Part shown: in pieces, positions 1 to 7,041 of the stretch
How positions within the stretch are numbered: the first letter of the stretch is position 1
How the letters are laid out: each line of letters starts with the position of its first letter
From: Bdellovibrio sp.
Lineage (GTDB): Bacteria > Bdellovibrionota > Bdellovibrionia > Bdellovibrionales > Bdellovibrionaceae
DNA length: 10,090 bases
Assembly: GCA_017745015.1 (NCBI GenBank)
Contig: JAGIAF010000039.1
Coordinates: forward strand, 2,699-12,788
Reading direction: 5' to 3'
Program-made: the position numbers and the translations under genes
Notes under the pieces: model-generated
Databases searched by the model: none
Told to the model about the DNA's origin: nothing
The model's input: only the letters and a program-made list of their open reading frames with translations

Positions 1-1312
1 GTAAATCAATCGCAGACGTTTCTTGGAAGTTACGAACCAACTTTACGCCTTTGCTATAAAATAAATTGTCCAAAGACTTCAAAGATCTTGCTAAAGGACC
101 CTCCACTTTCATGGAGTTCTTTTCTTTGATTTCTTCGCCAGCGTATCCCAAAAGTTTATTTAAGATCTCGCGTGCGGCACGGGCCTCACGCAAAATGGAA
201 TCTGTGCTGTCAACGATTTCACTCTCAGGCTGCTTCGCTAAAATCATTTGCGAATAGCCCAGGATCGAACTCAATGGCCCGCGCATTTCATGAGCTAACG
301 CCGAAGCCACACGCATGGACGTTTGCACTTTGTCGTTTTGAACAGCGTCTTCTGGAGCTGCGATCACAGTTTTTTCAACGGGCGGAGCCGCGTTGGCTCG
401 TCTTTGTGCCGCCGCCAAATCCGTTTCCAATTTTTCAATTTTGTTTTCAGCAGGTGTCACCACCCACAACATCGCCGCAACGCCAACCAGAACTAAGCCC
501 GCGCCCAACAACAAGAACTGCCACCAAAGACCGGTACGACCTTTCAAGGCTTCCTTCAAAGGCGCAGAACTCAAGACCCACAAGTTACTTTGCGGAACTT
601 GTTCATACATACCGTACAGTTGAACATTCTTATCCGTATTGATCACACCGCCACCGTGACTCGCACCACTTTTCGAAGCTTCCTTGAAAAGCGGATCATC
701 GCTCATCACTGTGCCCAAGTATTCAGGAACTGTGTGACCCACTGTCAAACCCGTCGTTGTCACAACAGAGAACGCACTCAAGGAACCACGCTCCGCATCG
801 ATCACCGATTGGAAAATTTCACCCGAACTGAAAAGCGCATAAGCACGACTGCCTTCGATCAAAACCACCGCCACATAGCGACCACGATTTCCATCTTGGA
901 ATGGTTTGATGAAATAGCGCATATCATTCGTGCGACCATCCAAACGACCGATCGCAGATTTCACGAAGTCTTTTGTCCAATTCGCCGCTTTTGAGTTATC
1001 GCGCGCCAATACGATTTGCGGATCCATATCAGAACCGGCAACAGTGAAGGAAGCCACCGCATAGTACGGCGCCAAAGTAGTCCAATTGATTTTTTCTTTT
1101 TTGAAGTTATCTGCGTTGAAAGTAGCAACGACTCTTTGCAAAGACTTAAGTTCACCCGCCAATGAATGATTGATAGAACCCAGTTGAGTACGTGTTTGAG
1201 CCTCAACCCAGTTCATGCGATCGCCATAAACGAAACTATCGGTTCGCCATAAAACGGCGCCAATAAAAATCGCTGCCACCGCTATCAGTACTGCGAGGAG
1301 TTTCACTTTCAT
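1..1312 (-). CDS. Membrane sensor histidine kinase (C-terminus beyond left edge)
   Basis: The frame stays open from an ATG at 1312 to the window edge (437 codons). Residues about 4-21 are an N-terminal membrane helix. Residues about 22-262 form an extracytoplasmic sensor region, and about 263-285 a second membrane helix starting WWQFLLLGAG. A charged, probably coiled linker follows. A HisKA dimerisation and phosphoacceptor domain then carries the H-box LAHEMRGPLSSILGY, with the phosphorylated histidine at residue 341 in the usual H-E-x-x-x-P setting. The ATPase domain has just begun at the edge, so the N, G1 and G2 boxes are not visible. The start is supported by AGGAAGGA at 1321-1328, 8 bases upstream. 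It should autophosphorylate in response to a periplasmic cue and pass phosphate to a response regulator, none of which is seen here. The sensor region resembles Cache-type folds only loosely. The kinase call is firm; the ligand is unknown. Confidence 0.9.
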   Translation of the reverse strand, partial: MKVKLLAVLIAVAAIFIGAVLWRTDSFVYGDRMNWVEAQTRTQLGSINHSLAGELKSLQRVVATFNADNFKKEKINWTTLAPYYAVASFTVAGSDMDPQIVLARDNSKAANWTKDFVKSAIGRLDGRTNDMRYFIKPFQDGNRGRYVAVVLIEGSRAYALFSSGEIFQSVIDAERGSLSAFSVVTTTGLTVGHTVPEYLGTVMSDDPLFKEASKSGASHGGGVINTDKNVQLYGMYEQVPQSNLWVLSSAPLKEALKGRTGLWWQFLLLGAGLVLVGVAAMLWVVTPAENKIEKLETDLAAAQRRANAAPPVEKTVIAAPEDAVQNDKVQTSMRVASALAHEMRGPLSSILGYSQMILAKQPESEIVDSTDSILREARAAREILNKLLGYAGEEIKEKNSMKVEGPLARSLKSLDNLFYSKGVKLVRNFQETSAIDL

Positions 1313-1371
1313 CGAAGGATTCCTTCCTATAACTTTGCCACGCCATATTCCCTGCGTGAGTCTTTGATTTC

Positions 1372-1401
1372 ATTGTAGTTTTAGAAACTGGTAAGAATCA
1401 A
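1372..1401 (-). promoter_or_regulatory. Candidate sigma70-type promoter for the histidine kinase
   Basis: On the minus strand TTGATT (1401-1396) and TACAAT (1377-1372) are separated by 18 bases, close to the TTGACA/TATAAT consensus. This would give a leader of about 50 bases before the kinase ATG. It lies in the 138-base divergent gap (1313-1450) shared with nadB. I saw no equally good promoter for nadB in that gap. Prediction by eye only. Confidence 0.4.
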
Positions 1402-1450
1402 GCAAGACTCCTTTGCCAAAGGCATTTAAAGGGTTTAGAACGTCAGCATT

Positions 1451-3064
1451 ATGAGTACCCACCGCAGTGATGTTTTGATTATTGGTTCCGGCACCGCCGG
1501 CCTCGCTCTTGCCCTCAAGCTAGCTCCTCAAGGTAAAGTTCTTATTTTGGCGAAGGAGCACATGACTGATACCAACTCCGCAATGGCCCAAGGTGGGATC
1601 GCTGCCGTCATGTCGGAACAAGACAGTTTTGAATCACACATCCAAGACACTTTGATTGCTGGCGCGGGTCTTTGCCATGAAACTGTGGTAAAGAATTATA
1701 TTAACCAAGCCCCTGAACGCATTCAGGATTTGGTAAACTGGGGCGTTCATTTTGATCTCCGCAAAAAAGGCTCCGAAGAAGAGGATGAAGTTGATTTGAC
1801 GCGCGAAGGCGGACACAGTTTCCGTCGCATTCTCCACTTCGAAGATCAGACCGGTTTGGAAATTCACCGCACACTTTTGAAGCGCGTTCGCGAAAACTCC
1901 AACATCACTTTGTTAGAACGCTACAATGCCATCGACTTGATCGTGAACAAAGAAGTCGATCCGATGGACATGGAACCGGTGACTTGCATCGGCGCTTACG
2001 CTTTGGATAAAAATTCTGGCGAGGTGCATACATTCCTCGCAAAAAACACGATCTTGGCGACAGGCGGAGCTGGGAAAGTCTATCTCTACACTTCCAATTG
2101 GAGTGGCGCGACCGGCGACGGCATCGCCATGGCCTACCGAGTGGGTGCGCGAATCGCGAATCTTGAGTTCATGCAATTCCACCCGACTTGTTTGTACCAC
2201 AGAGAATCTCGTAACTTTTTGATCTCCGAAGCTTTGCGCGGAGAAGGTGGCGTGCTTATCGACAGTAGCGGCCAACCCTTCATGCAAAAATATCACAAGC
2301 TCGCTTCACTTGCGCCTCGTGATGTGGTCGCAAGATCCATCGACAATGAGATGAAAAAAACCGGCGCTGAGTGCGTGTACTTGGACATGACGAAATTAGA
2401 TCGCGAGTTTTTAAAAAATCGTTTCCCGACGATCTACAATAAGTGCATGGAATTCGGCATCGACATGGCGAAACAACCCATCCCAGTAGTTCCTGCAGCA
2501 CACTATTTGTGCGGCGGTGTTTTGACGGATGAGAATGGCAAAACCGACATTCCGGGTCTATGGGCCATTGGGGAAACCGCGTGCACCGGTTTGCATGGAG
2601 CCAACCGTTTGGCCTCGAATTCTTTATTGGAGTGCTTAACAACTTCACACAACTGCTCTGAACAAATCAAAGCTCATTGGAATGAAGACAAATTCTTCCA
2701 CATGGAACCGAAAGCATGGACTCACCCTGAAGACACGAATGACGACGAGATGATCGTTATCACTCATATGTGGGAAGAAATTCGCCGCTTGATGTGGAAC
2801 TATATGGGGATCGTGCGCTCGAATCGCCGTTTGGAACGCGCCCAACATCGCTTAGAAAATATTTTGAATGAAGTGAAAGAGTATTACTCCAACATGAAAG
2901 TTCACAGCGACATCTTGGAGCTACGTAATATCGCTATCGTCGCTCACCTCTCCGTCGAGTGCGCACTTCGCCGTCATGAATCTCGTGGCATTCACTTCAA
3001 TTTGGATTATCCACAACAAGAACAAGAGCCTCACGATACCATAGTCGTGCGTGGCCTGATTTAG
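1451..3064 (+). CDS. nadB: L-aspartate oxidase
   Basis: This flavoenzyme oxidises L-aspartate to iminoaspartate, which NadA condenses with dihydroxyacetone phosphate to quinolinate in de novo NAD synthesis. It acts in the cytoplasm. The 537 residues match the usual length (E. coli about 540). Residues 8-24 hold the FAD-binding GSGTAG loop, and TNSAMAQGGIAAV at 41-53 is a family hallmark. REGGHSFRRI spans 118-127, and the second FAD-contact stretch ATGGAGKVY begins at 203. The active-site set is present: Glu119, His244 in HPTCLYH, Arg290 in APRDVVAR and His351 in AAHYLCGG. GETACTGLHGANRLASNSLL at 375-394 closes the flavin site, and a helical C-terminal domain follows. The Shine-Dalgarno is poor (only AAAGGG, 17 bases upstream), so initiation may be weak or regulated. 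Neither nadA nor nadC adjoins it. The closest alternatives, SdhA and FrdA, are excluded by the NadB-specific motifs. Confidence 0.97.
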   Translation: MSTHRSDVLIIGSGTAGLALALKLAPQGKVLILAKEHMTDTNSAMAQGGIAAVMSEQDSFESHIQDTLIAGAGLCHETVVKNYINQAPERIQDLVNWGVHFDLRKKGSEEEDEVDLTREGGHSFRRILHFEDQTGLEIHRTLLKRVRENSNITLLERYNAIDLIVNKEVDPMDMEPVTCIGAYALDKNSGEVHTFLAKNTILATGGAGKVYLYTSNWSGATGDGIAMAYRVGARIANLEFMQFHPTCLYHRESRNFLISEALRGEGGVLIDSSGQPFMQKYHKLASLAPRDVVARSIDNEMKKTGAECVYLDMTKLDREFLKNRFPTIYNKCMEFGIDMAKQPIPVVPAAHYLCGGVLTDENGKTDIPGLWAIGETACTGLHGANRLASNSLLECLTTSHNCSEQIKAHWNEDKFFHMEPKAWTHPEDTNDDEMIVITHMWEEIRRLMWNYMGIVRSNRRLERAQHRLENILNEVKEYYSNMKVHSDILELRNIAIVAHLSVECALRRHESRGIHFNLDYPQQEQEPHDTIVVRGLI

Positions 3065-3119
3065 ACCAGGACTTTTGAATTAGCTTGTTTTGAACTTTTT
3101 CAAGCGGCAATCTGTTGTT

Positions 3120-3974
3120 ATGTATAAAAGATCAGAAGGCTTTTTCAAAGGTTTTGATGACACCAATTTGTTCTTTCAGGTTTGGGAAAATCCCAACGCC
3201 AAGGGAACAATCATCTTCACGCACGGACATGGTGAACACTCTGAATCTTATCACCGCCTTGTCGATTTCTTCGCCAATGATCAGTGGAATTTCTATGGCT
3301 GGGACCTTCGTGGTCACGGACATTCTGAAGGTCGTCGCGGCTATGCGGGCTCCTTTGATGACTATTGCGCCGATTACAAAATCTTTCTCGACACTGTCAT
3401 GGCCAACGAAAACGTAAAAAAGAAACCGATTGTTCTGTACAGCCACTCGATGGGTGCTTTGATCCAAGTAAAAACTTTGTTGCGTAATCCCGATATCAAC
3501 TATCAAGCAGAGGTGATCAGCGCTCCCCTTTTCGGTTTAGAAATGCCAGTTCCTCAAGTGAAGGCAAAAGCCGCCACTCTTCTGAACAAGCTGATGCCAC
3601 AGATTACTTTGGGCAATGAATTGAATAACAGCATGCTCTCAAGCGACCCTGAAGCTCTTCGCGAGTACGAACAAGATACATTCCGTCACACAAAAATGTC
3701 GCCGGGAGTATTTATTGGCATGCTGGAATCATGGGCTTATGTGCGCCCCCGCGCGAACCAACTTAAAAAACCAAGTTTATTCATTCTTCCCGAACACGAT
3801 CCGGTCTGCTCAACGCCGATTGCGAAGGAATTCTTCAACAACCTCGGCAGTTCACGCAAAGAAATCTATATTTATCCTAATGCTAAGCATGAAATCATTA
3901 ACGATGTAATGCGCAACACGGCTTTTGCTGATATTAAGAAATTCTTAGACAGTATTTTGGAGTCCCGCTCATGA
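3120..3974 (+). CDS. Alpha/beta-hydrolase, lysophospholipase / monoacylglycerol lipase type
   Basis: This is a serine hydrolase of 284 residues in the Hydrolase_4 (PldB/MGL-like) group, likely cleaving ester bonds in lysophospholipids or monoacylglycerols. The oxyanion region THGHGEHSE is at 34-42 and WDLRGHGHSEGRRGY, typical of this group, at 61-75. The nucleophile elbow is SHSMG at 108-112 with Ser110 (Ser rather than Gly in the first place; PldB-like enzymes also vary there). Probable acid Asp227 is in PEHDPV and His257 in AKHEII. No signal peptide or membrane segment is seen, so a cytoplasmic location is likely. An in-frame TTG at 3090 would add ten residues. I prefer the ATG at 3120 because family homology starts right after it, although neither start has a strong Shine-Dalgarno. 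It lies 55 bases after nadB with no clear terminator between, and its stop overlaps the next gene's start (ATGA). The substrate cannot be read from the sequence. Confidence 0.88.
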   Translation: MYKRSEGFFKGFDDTNLFFQVWENPNAKGTIIFTHGHGEHSESYHRLVDFFANDQWNFYGWDLRGHGHSEGRRGYAGSFDDYCADYKIFLDTVMANENVKKKPIVLYSHSMGALIQVKTLLRNPDINYQAEVISAPLFGLEMPVPQVKAKAATLLNKLMPQITLGNELNNSMLSSDPEALREYEQDTFRHTKMSPGVFIGMLESWAYVRPRANQLKKPSLFILPEHDPVCSTPIAKEFFNNLGSSRKEIYIYPNAKHEIINDVMRNTAFADIKKFLDSILESRS

Positions 3975-4564
3975 GATATCTTTTTATTTTGGCCTTCCTC
4001 GCTCTTTCAGCCTGCGCTACTTATGAGATCACGCCTTCGGGCCGCGCTCTTCGCACTGAAGACGAATATTTTGAAATCGTTGAGGACAACTCGGATCGCA
4101 CGACTCGCTACTCAGGCCTTTACAATGTTCTTGAGATGCAAGGCACTCTTCTTAACACCGCAGTTTCAGAAGCTCAGCTAGATCAGCAAGCCCGCTATTA
4201 TCTTTGGGACGAGACAAAGTACAATTCAGAGCAAACAAAGCGCCAAGAAAGCCTGAATCGCGAAACTGAGATCTTCCTTAGCTTCTTCACACCCGAACGC
4301 AAAAACGACGACATGGATAAGAACTCTACGGTTTGGAAAACATTCTTAGATGTAGATGGTCGTCGTTACGAAGGCCGTGTTACTAAGTTAAAAAAGGCTC
4401 TGCCTGAATTGACAAGTCTTTACCCCACTCACAATCGTTTCTTTACGCCTTATTCTTTGGTCTTCCCTGTGCCTGTGAAATCTATCGAAAATAAAGATAT
4501 CAAACTGACCGTGACAGGTCCGGTGGGATCAGGCGTTCTGCACTTCAAACCTACGAAAAAGTAG
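3971..4564 (+). CDS. Small lipoprotein of unknown function
   Basis: The 197-residue protein begins MRYLFILAFLALSAC, a type II signal peptide with lipobox L-S-A-C and lipidated Cys15. Ala at +2 suggests outer-membrane retention by the E. coli sorting rule. The mature part is charged and mixed alpha/beta, with no family I recognise. It contains a stretch rich in Glu, Arg and Lys around residues 75-115, then two hydrophobic beta-like runs near the C-terminus (FTPYSLVFPVPV and IKLTVTGPVGSGVLHF), which suggest a small beta domain. Its ATG overlaps the hydrolase stop by four bases, so the two are probably translationally coupled and co-expressed. The stop lies 4 bases from the stop of the convergent gene. 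The lipoprotein call is strong; the function is unknown. Confidence 0.85.
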   Translation: MRYLFILAFLALSACATYEITPSGRALRTEDEYFEIVEDNSDRTTRYSGLYNVLEMQGTLLNTAVSEAQLDQQARYYLWDETKYNSEQTKRQESLNRETEIFLSFFTPERKNDDMDKNSTVWKTFLDVDGRRYEGRVTKLKKALPELTSLYPTHNRFFTPYSLVFPVPVKSIENKDIKLTVTGPVGSGVLHFKPTKK

Positions 4565-4568
4565 CTCT

Positions 4569-5360
4569 TTAAAGGCTCTTCGGGGCATTTTCTTTGTCGA
4601 CATACTTTAAAAGTATCTTCAAGAAAGTGCCATCCTTCTTCATCTCCGCAATCTGATTATTGATCATAGCAACGTCGCTTCTCGACATTCTTCTTTTCGA
4701 AGAAATATATCCGACATCCAGTTCCGCACCTTCATCAACAATCTGAACGGTTTCATCTGCCAGATTCATTTTCTTCCTAAAATACCCAGCACTCAGAGTG
4801 GGATAAAGAACCGCCTGAATACGTTTGTCTTTGAGCATGCGAAAGAGATTCTCAGGATCCGTCGTGGTCACTGTGCGCTGAGCTTTCACAAGCTTATCTT
4901 CTTCCGCCACACTCATGGCAGGACGAGAGCCAATGACTCGGCCGAATTTAATGGCTTTATCTTTCAAATAACCATCAACTGTTTTGTGCTTATTGCCCAC
5001 TTCTTGAGTAACTGTTAAAGTTCGCCCACTCGTATAGAGGTGATGAAAATCCCCGACTTTTAAAAACTCATCACCAATGGCTACGACCAAGTATAGATCA
5101 ATTCGCCCCAGCTCGATCTGTTTAAGAGCGGTTATTCTTGAATACTCTGTTTCAGAAAAAGTACAGCCAGTGCGTCGGGCAAGCTCTCGAGTGATATCAT
5201 GAGCTACCCCCTTAATGCGTCCATCTTCGCGAAAAGACAACGGTGCATATGCCGCCAACCCCACGTCGTAGCGACGCTCACAACGAGGCTCCTTTGCTGC
5301 AAAGGCAAAGTAGGCTGCGAAGGCGACACCAAAAAGAGACAGCAGCTTAAGAAAAGCCAT
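4569..5360 (-). CDS. Periplasmic solute-binding-like protein, family 3 (SBP_bac_3)
   Basis: A 263-residue protein with a Sec signal peptide (about 1-22, hydrophobic core then FAFAA before KEPRC). The mature part follows the family-3 amino-acid-binding pattern. YDVGLAAYAPLSFREDGRIKGVAHDITRELARRTG splits as YDVGLAAYAPLSFR at 31-44 and GVAHDITRELARRTG at 51-65. ALKQIELGRIDLYLV sits at 78-92, and the final NQIAEMKKDGTFLKILLKY at 235-253 is the typical closing helix. Cys27 and Cys66 could form a disulfide. No ABC permease or ATPase lies nearby, so it may be an orphan binding or sensing protein rather than a transport component. It is the last gene of the rnhA-SDR-SBP group, 15 bases after the SDR stop, with a weak Shine-Dalgarno. 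Ligand unknown. Confidence 0.8.
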   Translation of the reverse strand: MAFLKLLSLFGVAFAAYFAFAAKEPRCERRYDVGLAAYAPLSFREDGRIKGVAHDITRELARRTGCTFSETEYSRITALKQIELGRIDLYLVVAIGDEFLKVGDFHHLYTSGRTLTVTQEVGNKHKTVDGYLKDKAIKFGRVIGSRPAMSVAEEDKLVKAQRTVTTTDPENLFRMLKDKRIQAVLYPTLSAGYFRKKMNLADETVQIVDEGAELDVGYISSKRRMSRSDVAMINNQIAEMKKDGTFLKILLKYVDKENAPKSL

Positions 5361-5375
5361 ACTTCACTCTACCAA

Positions 5376-6152
5376 CTATCGCTTGAATCGACGAGCGACT
5401 TCAAAGTCGAAAAGTGGCTTAACATATTTTGCGATCTTCAATCCAACCCCCGTAAGTCCTGAAGGCTCCAGCACTTCAAGATCGTGCAAAATCGCCTCGC
5501 GAATCATTTGCACATACTTCGCTGGAGACAAGGCCTCTGTTGGAATTTGGAAGGTTTTGCCGTAAAGATCCTCGATCTCTTTGAACATGCGAGTTTTGAT
5601 TCCCGGTGTGATCAACAACAAGGTCGTCACTCCTGTATCGCGCAATTCTGTGCGCAGGCAATCCGTAAAGGCCGCTACCGCGGCTTTGGAAGCCGCATAA
5701 GTCGAAGCACTTGGAAAGTGCATATAAGCTGCAACACTCGAGTTATTAATAATTTTTCCGCGCTTGCGTGACAACATTCCCGGAAGCAAACCGCGAGTCA
5801 AATGAACTGTGGTATTCAGATTTACCTGAAACATATTATAAATATCATCCAACGATTGTTCTTCTAAAAGACCGCCCGTTAGCAAACCCGCATTATTAAA
5901 CAAAATATCAATCGGAGTGTCTTTAAGTTGCTCTAGCAATTGCTCCACACCCTGACGTGAAGACAGATCGGCAAGCAATGTATTGATGGACTTTGCACCG
6001 GCGGTTTCAAGTTCTTTGATCAAGTCTTCATCTACCGCATTGCGAACAACGATGTGCAAATTGGCTTTGTCTTCGGCACACATTTTTGCAAAGGCGCGAC
6101 CAATCCCGCGACTTGCACCCGTAATAAGAATATGTCTGTTTGCGATTTCCAT
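5376..6152 (-). CDS. Short-chain dehydrogenase/reductase (SDR)
   Basis: A 258-residue classical SDR, the usual length, using NAD(P)H to reduce or oxidise a carbonyl or hydroxyl group. The cofactor loop TGASRGIG is at 11-18, NNAG at 86-89 and the structural Asn111 in VNLN. Catalytic Ser138/139 is in NNSSVAAY, with Tyr152 and Lys156 in YAASK. PG at 183-184 follows the sixth strand. Residues 230-258 form a tail with basic residues (EVARRFKR) and a mildly hydrophobic stretch, perhaps for membrane association. The ATG at 6152 is chosen over an upstream in-frame TTG at 6194 because AAGGAAGGA sits 5 bases before it and the longer version adds 14 unrelated residues. It begins 2 bases after the RNase H stop and is probably translationally coupled to it. 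Substrate unknown. Confidence 0.92.
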   Translation of the reverse strand: MEIANRHILITGASRGIGRAFAKMCAEDKANLHIVVRNAVDEDLIKELETAGAKSINTLLADLSSRQGVEQLLEQLKDTPIDILFNNAGLLTGGLLEEQSLDDIYNMFQVNLNTTVHLTRGLLPGMLSRKRGKIINNSSVAAYMHFPSASTYAASKAAVAAFTDCLRTELRDTGVTTLLLITPGIKTRMFKEIEDLYGKTFQIPTEALSPAKYVQMIREAILHDLEVLEPSGLTGVGLKIAKYVKPLFDFEVARRFKR

Positions 6153-6154
6153 AT

Positions 6155-6907
6155 TTATCCTTCCTTGATCTCTGTGCTTGCAGGCAAACCCCAAGATTTC
6201 AGGATGTCTTGTTCATCAGAAGCCGAAGTTGATTTTTTAAACTTCGCGCCTGATTTTCCACTCACGCGACGTTGGCAAGAGGGCCAGTCTCTGTGTCTGT
6301 AAACCAAACCGCCGATATTGCTTAAATAACTAAACGCCGCTTTTTTCTCTGTCGGAGACTTCATATCCGGCAATGCATAGTCCGCAGGAGTTTCTAAAAT
6401 ATTCACTGGATAACTCTGCAGTGAGCCCTGATAAAGCTCGACATATTCTCCGCGAGAAAATGCCACTGCAATACGGTCACAACGTTCATTGCCTGGGATG
6501 CCTATATGACCGCGGCTGTAACGCCAATCAATCTTATCCGACGCCCCACGAGCTTGCACGACTTGCGCAAGTTCTGCCCAAATATCACGGTTTAGAACTT
6601 CTTTGCCTTCTGCTGTTTTCCAGCCGCGACTTTTCCAGCCCCAAATCCATTGTGTAATGCCACGAATGAGATATGTAGAATCCGTATAAAAGTGAACCGG
6701 ACCTGGAATACCAGCGATTGCTTTCAAAGCTTCCAAGGCTGCTGTCATTTCCATGCGATTGTTAGTTGTCGGACGATCGCCGCCACCAAGTTCAATGACG
6801 GAGTTATCAGGCAATAGCACTATGGAACCCCAGCCACCGGGGCCCGGATTTCCAGAGCAAGCCCCGTCAGAGAAGATCTGAATATAGTTTCTTGCTGTAT
6901 TTTTCAC
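6155..6907 (-). CDS. rnhA: Ribonuclease HI with C-terminal hybrid-binding-like extension
   Basis: This enzyme cleaves RNA in RNA-DNA hybrids (primers, R-loops) with two metal ions. Residues 1-153 are a complete bacterial RNase HI: SDGACSGNPGPGGWG at 13-27 with Asp14, NNRMEM with Glu53, YTDSTYLIRG with Asp76, the basic-handle stretch WIWGWKSRGWKTAEG, RGHIGIPGNERCD with His134 and Asp144. All four catalytic carboxylates are present. Typical enzymes end near 155; this one continues to 250. About 188-242 (W208, C211, V215, G217, G220-A221, K222-F223-K224-K225, W239) resembles the hybrid-binding or viroplasmin-like domain, which is usually N-terminal in RNases H1. The start is GTG: AGGAGG lies 9 bases upstream and an in-frame stop sits two codons before it. 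It heads a probable operon with the SDR and the binding protein. RNase H is certain; the extension's role is inferred. Confidence 0.93.
   Translation of the reverse strand: MKNTARNYIQIFSDGACSGNPGPGGWGSIVLLPDNSVIELGGGDRPTTNNRMEMTAALEALKAIAGIPGPVHFYTDSTYLIRGITQWIWGWKSRGWKTAEGKEVLNRDIWAELAQVVQARGASDKIDWRYSRGHIGIPGNERCDRIAVAFSRGEYVELYQGSLQSYPVNILETPADYALPDMKSPTEKKAAFSYLSNIGGLVYRHRDWPSCQRRVSGKSGAKFKKSTSASDEQDILKSWGLPASTEIKEG
6158..6166 (-). promoter_or_regulatory. Shine-Dalgarno of the SDR gene inside the RNase H reading frame
   Basis: AAGGAAGGA on the minus strand lies 5 bases before the SDR ATG and codes for the last residues of the RNase H protein. It decides the SDR start and implies that ribosomes finishing RNase H reach the SDR start directly. 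Confidence 0.8.
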
Positions 6908-6922
6908 ATCTTAGATCCTCCT
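6904..6922 (-). promoter_or_regulatory. RNase H translation start: perfect Shine-Dalgarno with ATG-TGA overlapping the GTG start
   Basis: On the minus strand AGGAGG (6922-6917) is followed after 7 bases by ATG (6909-6907), which is at once followed by TGA (6906-6904). The true start GTG (6907-6905) overlaps this ATG by one base and lies 9 bases from the Shine-Dalgarno. The ATG is thus a start-stop pair competing with the GTG start. Confidence 0.6.
6908..6916. repeat. Copy 1 of the 9-base quasi-palindrome ATCTTAGAT
   Basis: ATCT-T-AGAT, with 4-base arms around one base, lies between the RNase H Shine-Dalgarno and its start codon. An identical copy lies 80 bases away in the same divergent region. 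Confidence 0.4.
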
Positions 6923-6987
6923 AAGGCTTGAAACCAGTGTCAATGCTCTAGACAGCGCAGAAGATTTTTCGAAGCCCGATGTTGCTT

Positions 6988-6996
6988 ATCTTAGAT
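6988..6996. repeat. Copy 2 of the 9-base quasi-palindrome ATCTTAGAT
   Basis: Identical to the copy at 6908-6916. It lies 12 bases before the extended -10 element proposed for the rightward gene, near where a -35 box would be, a plausible operator position. Could also be chance. Confidence 0.4.
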
Positions 6997-7008
6997 GAGA
7001 GGAACTTT

Positions 7009-7017
7009 TGTTATAAC
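7009..7017 (+). promoter_or_regulatory. Extended -10 promoter for the 344-residue secreted protein
   Basis: TGTTATAAC reads as TGn plus TATAAC, an extended -10 element, with no good -35 box upstream. Transcription would start near 7024, giving a leader of about 18 bases to the ATG at 7042. This also argues against the earlier in-frame ATG at 6979. Prediction by eye. Confidence 0.45.
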
Positions 7018-7041
7018 ACTCTCAGGCAAATGAGGATTACG

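Noticed and set aside
172..642. 156-codon plus-strand ORF, with other plus-strand ORFs at 66-257, 393-623 and 590-994
   Set aside because: They lie antisense to the histidine kinase, whose frame is continuous and carries domain motifs. Their translations are low-quality, rich in Arg, Pro and Thr, with no recognisable motif.
1913..2848. Minus-strand ORFs of 127, 122 and 67 codons
   Set aside because: They are shadows of nadB, which has all family motifs in one frame.
3090..3119. TTG start adding ten residues to the hydrolase
   Set aside because: No Shine-Dalgarno at proper spacing, and the added residues (NFFKRQSVV) do not extend family homology. ATG at 3120 preferred.
4548..4600. Possible terminator between the convergent lipoprotein and binding-protein genes (CTAC-GAAAAA-GTAG and the CTTTAAAG palindrome)
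   Set aside because: Stems are only 3-4 base pairs, one includes the stop codon, and no convincing T-run follows. Too weak to call.
6938..6943. Perfect TTGACA on the minus strand upstream of RNase H
   Set aside because: At 17-18 bases downstream there is no -10 box; the position falls on the AGGAGG Shine-Dalgarno, so it cannot serve as the -35 of a usable promoter for this gene.
6979..7041. Longer start of the 344-residue protein (ATG at 6979 or 7030)
   Set aside because: The extended -10 at 7009-7017 lies inside this stretch, the added residues would precede a normal signal peptide, and only the ATG at 7042 has a well-spaced GAGG.
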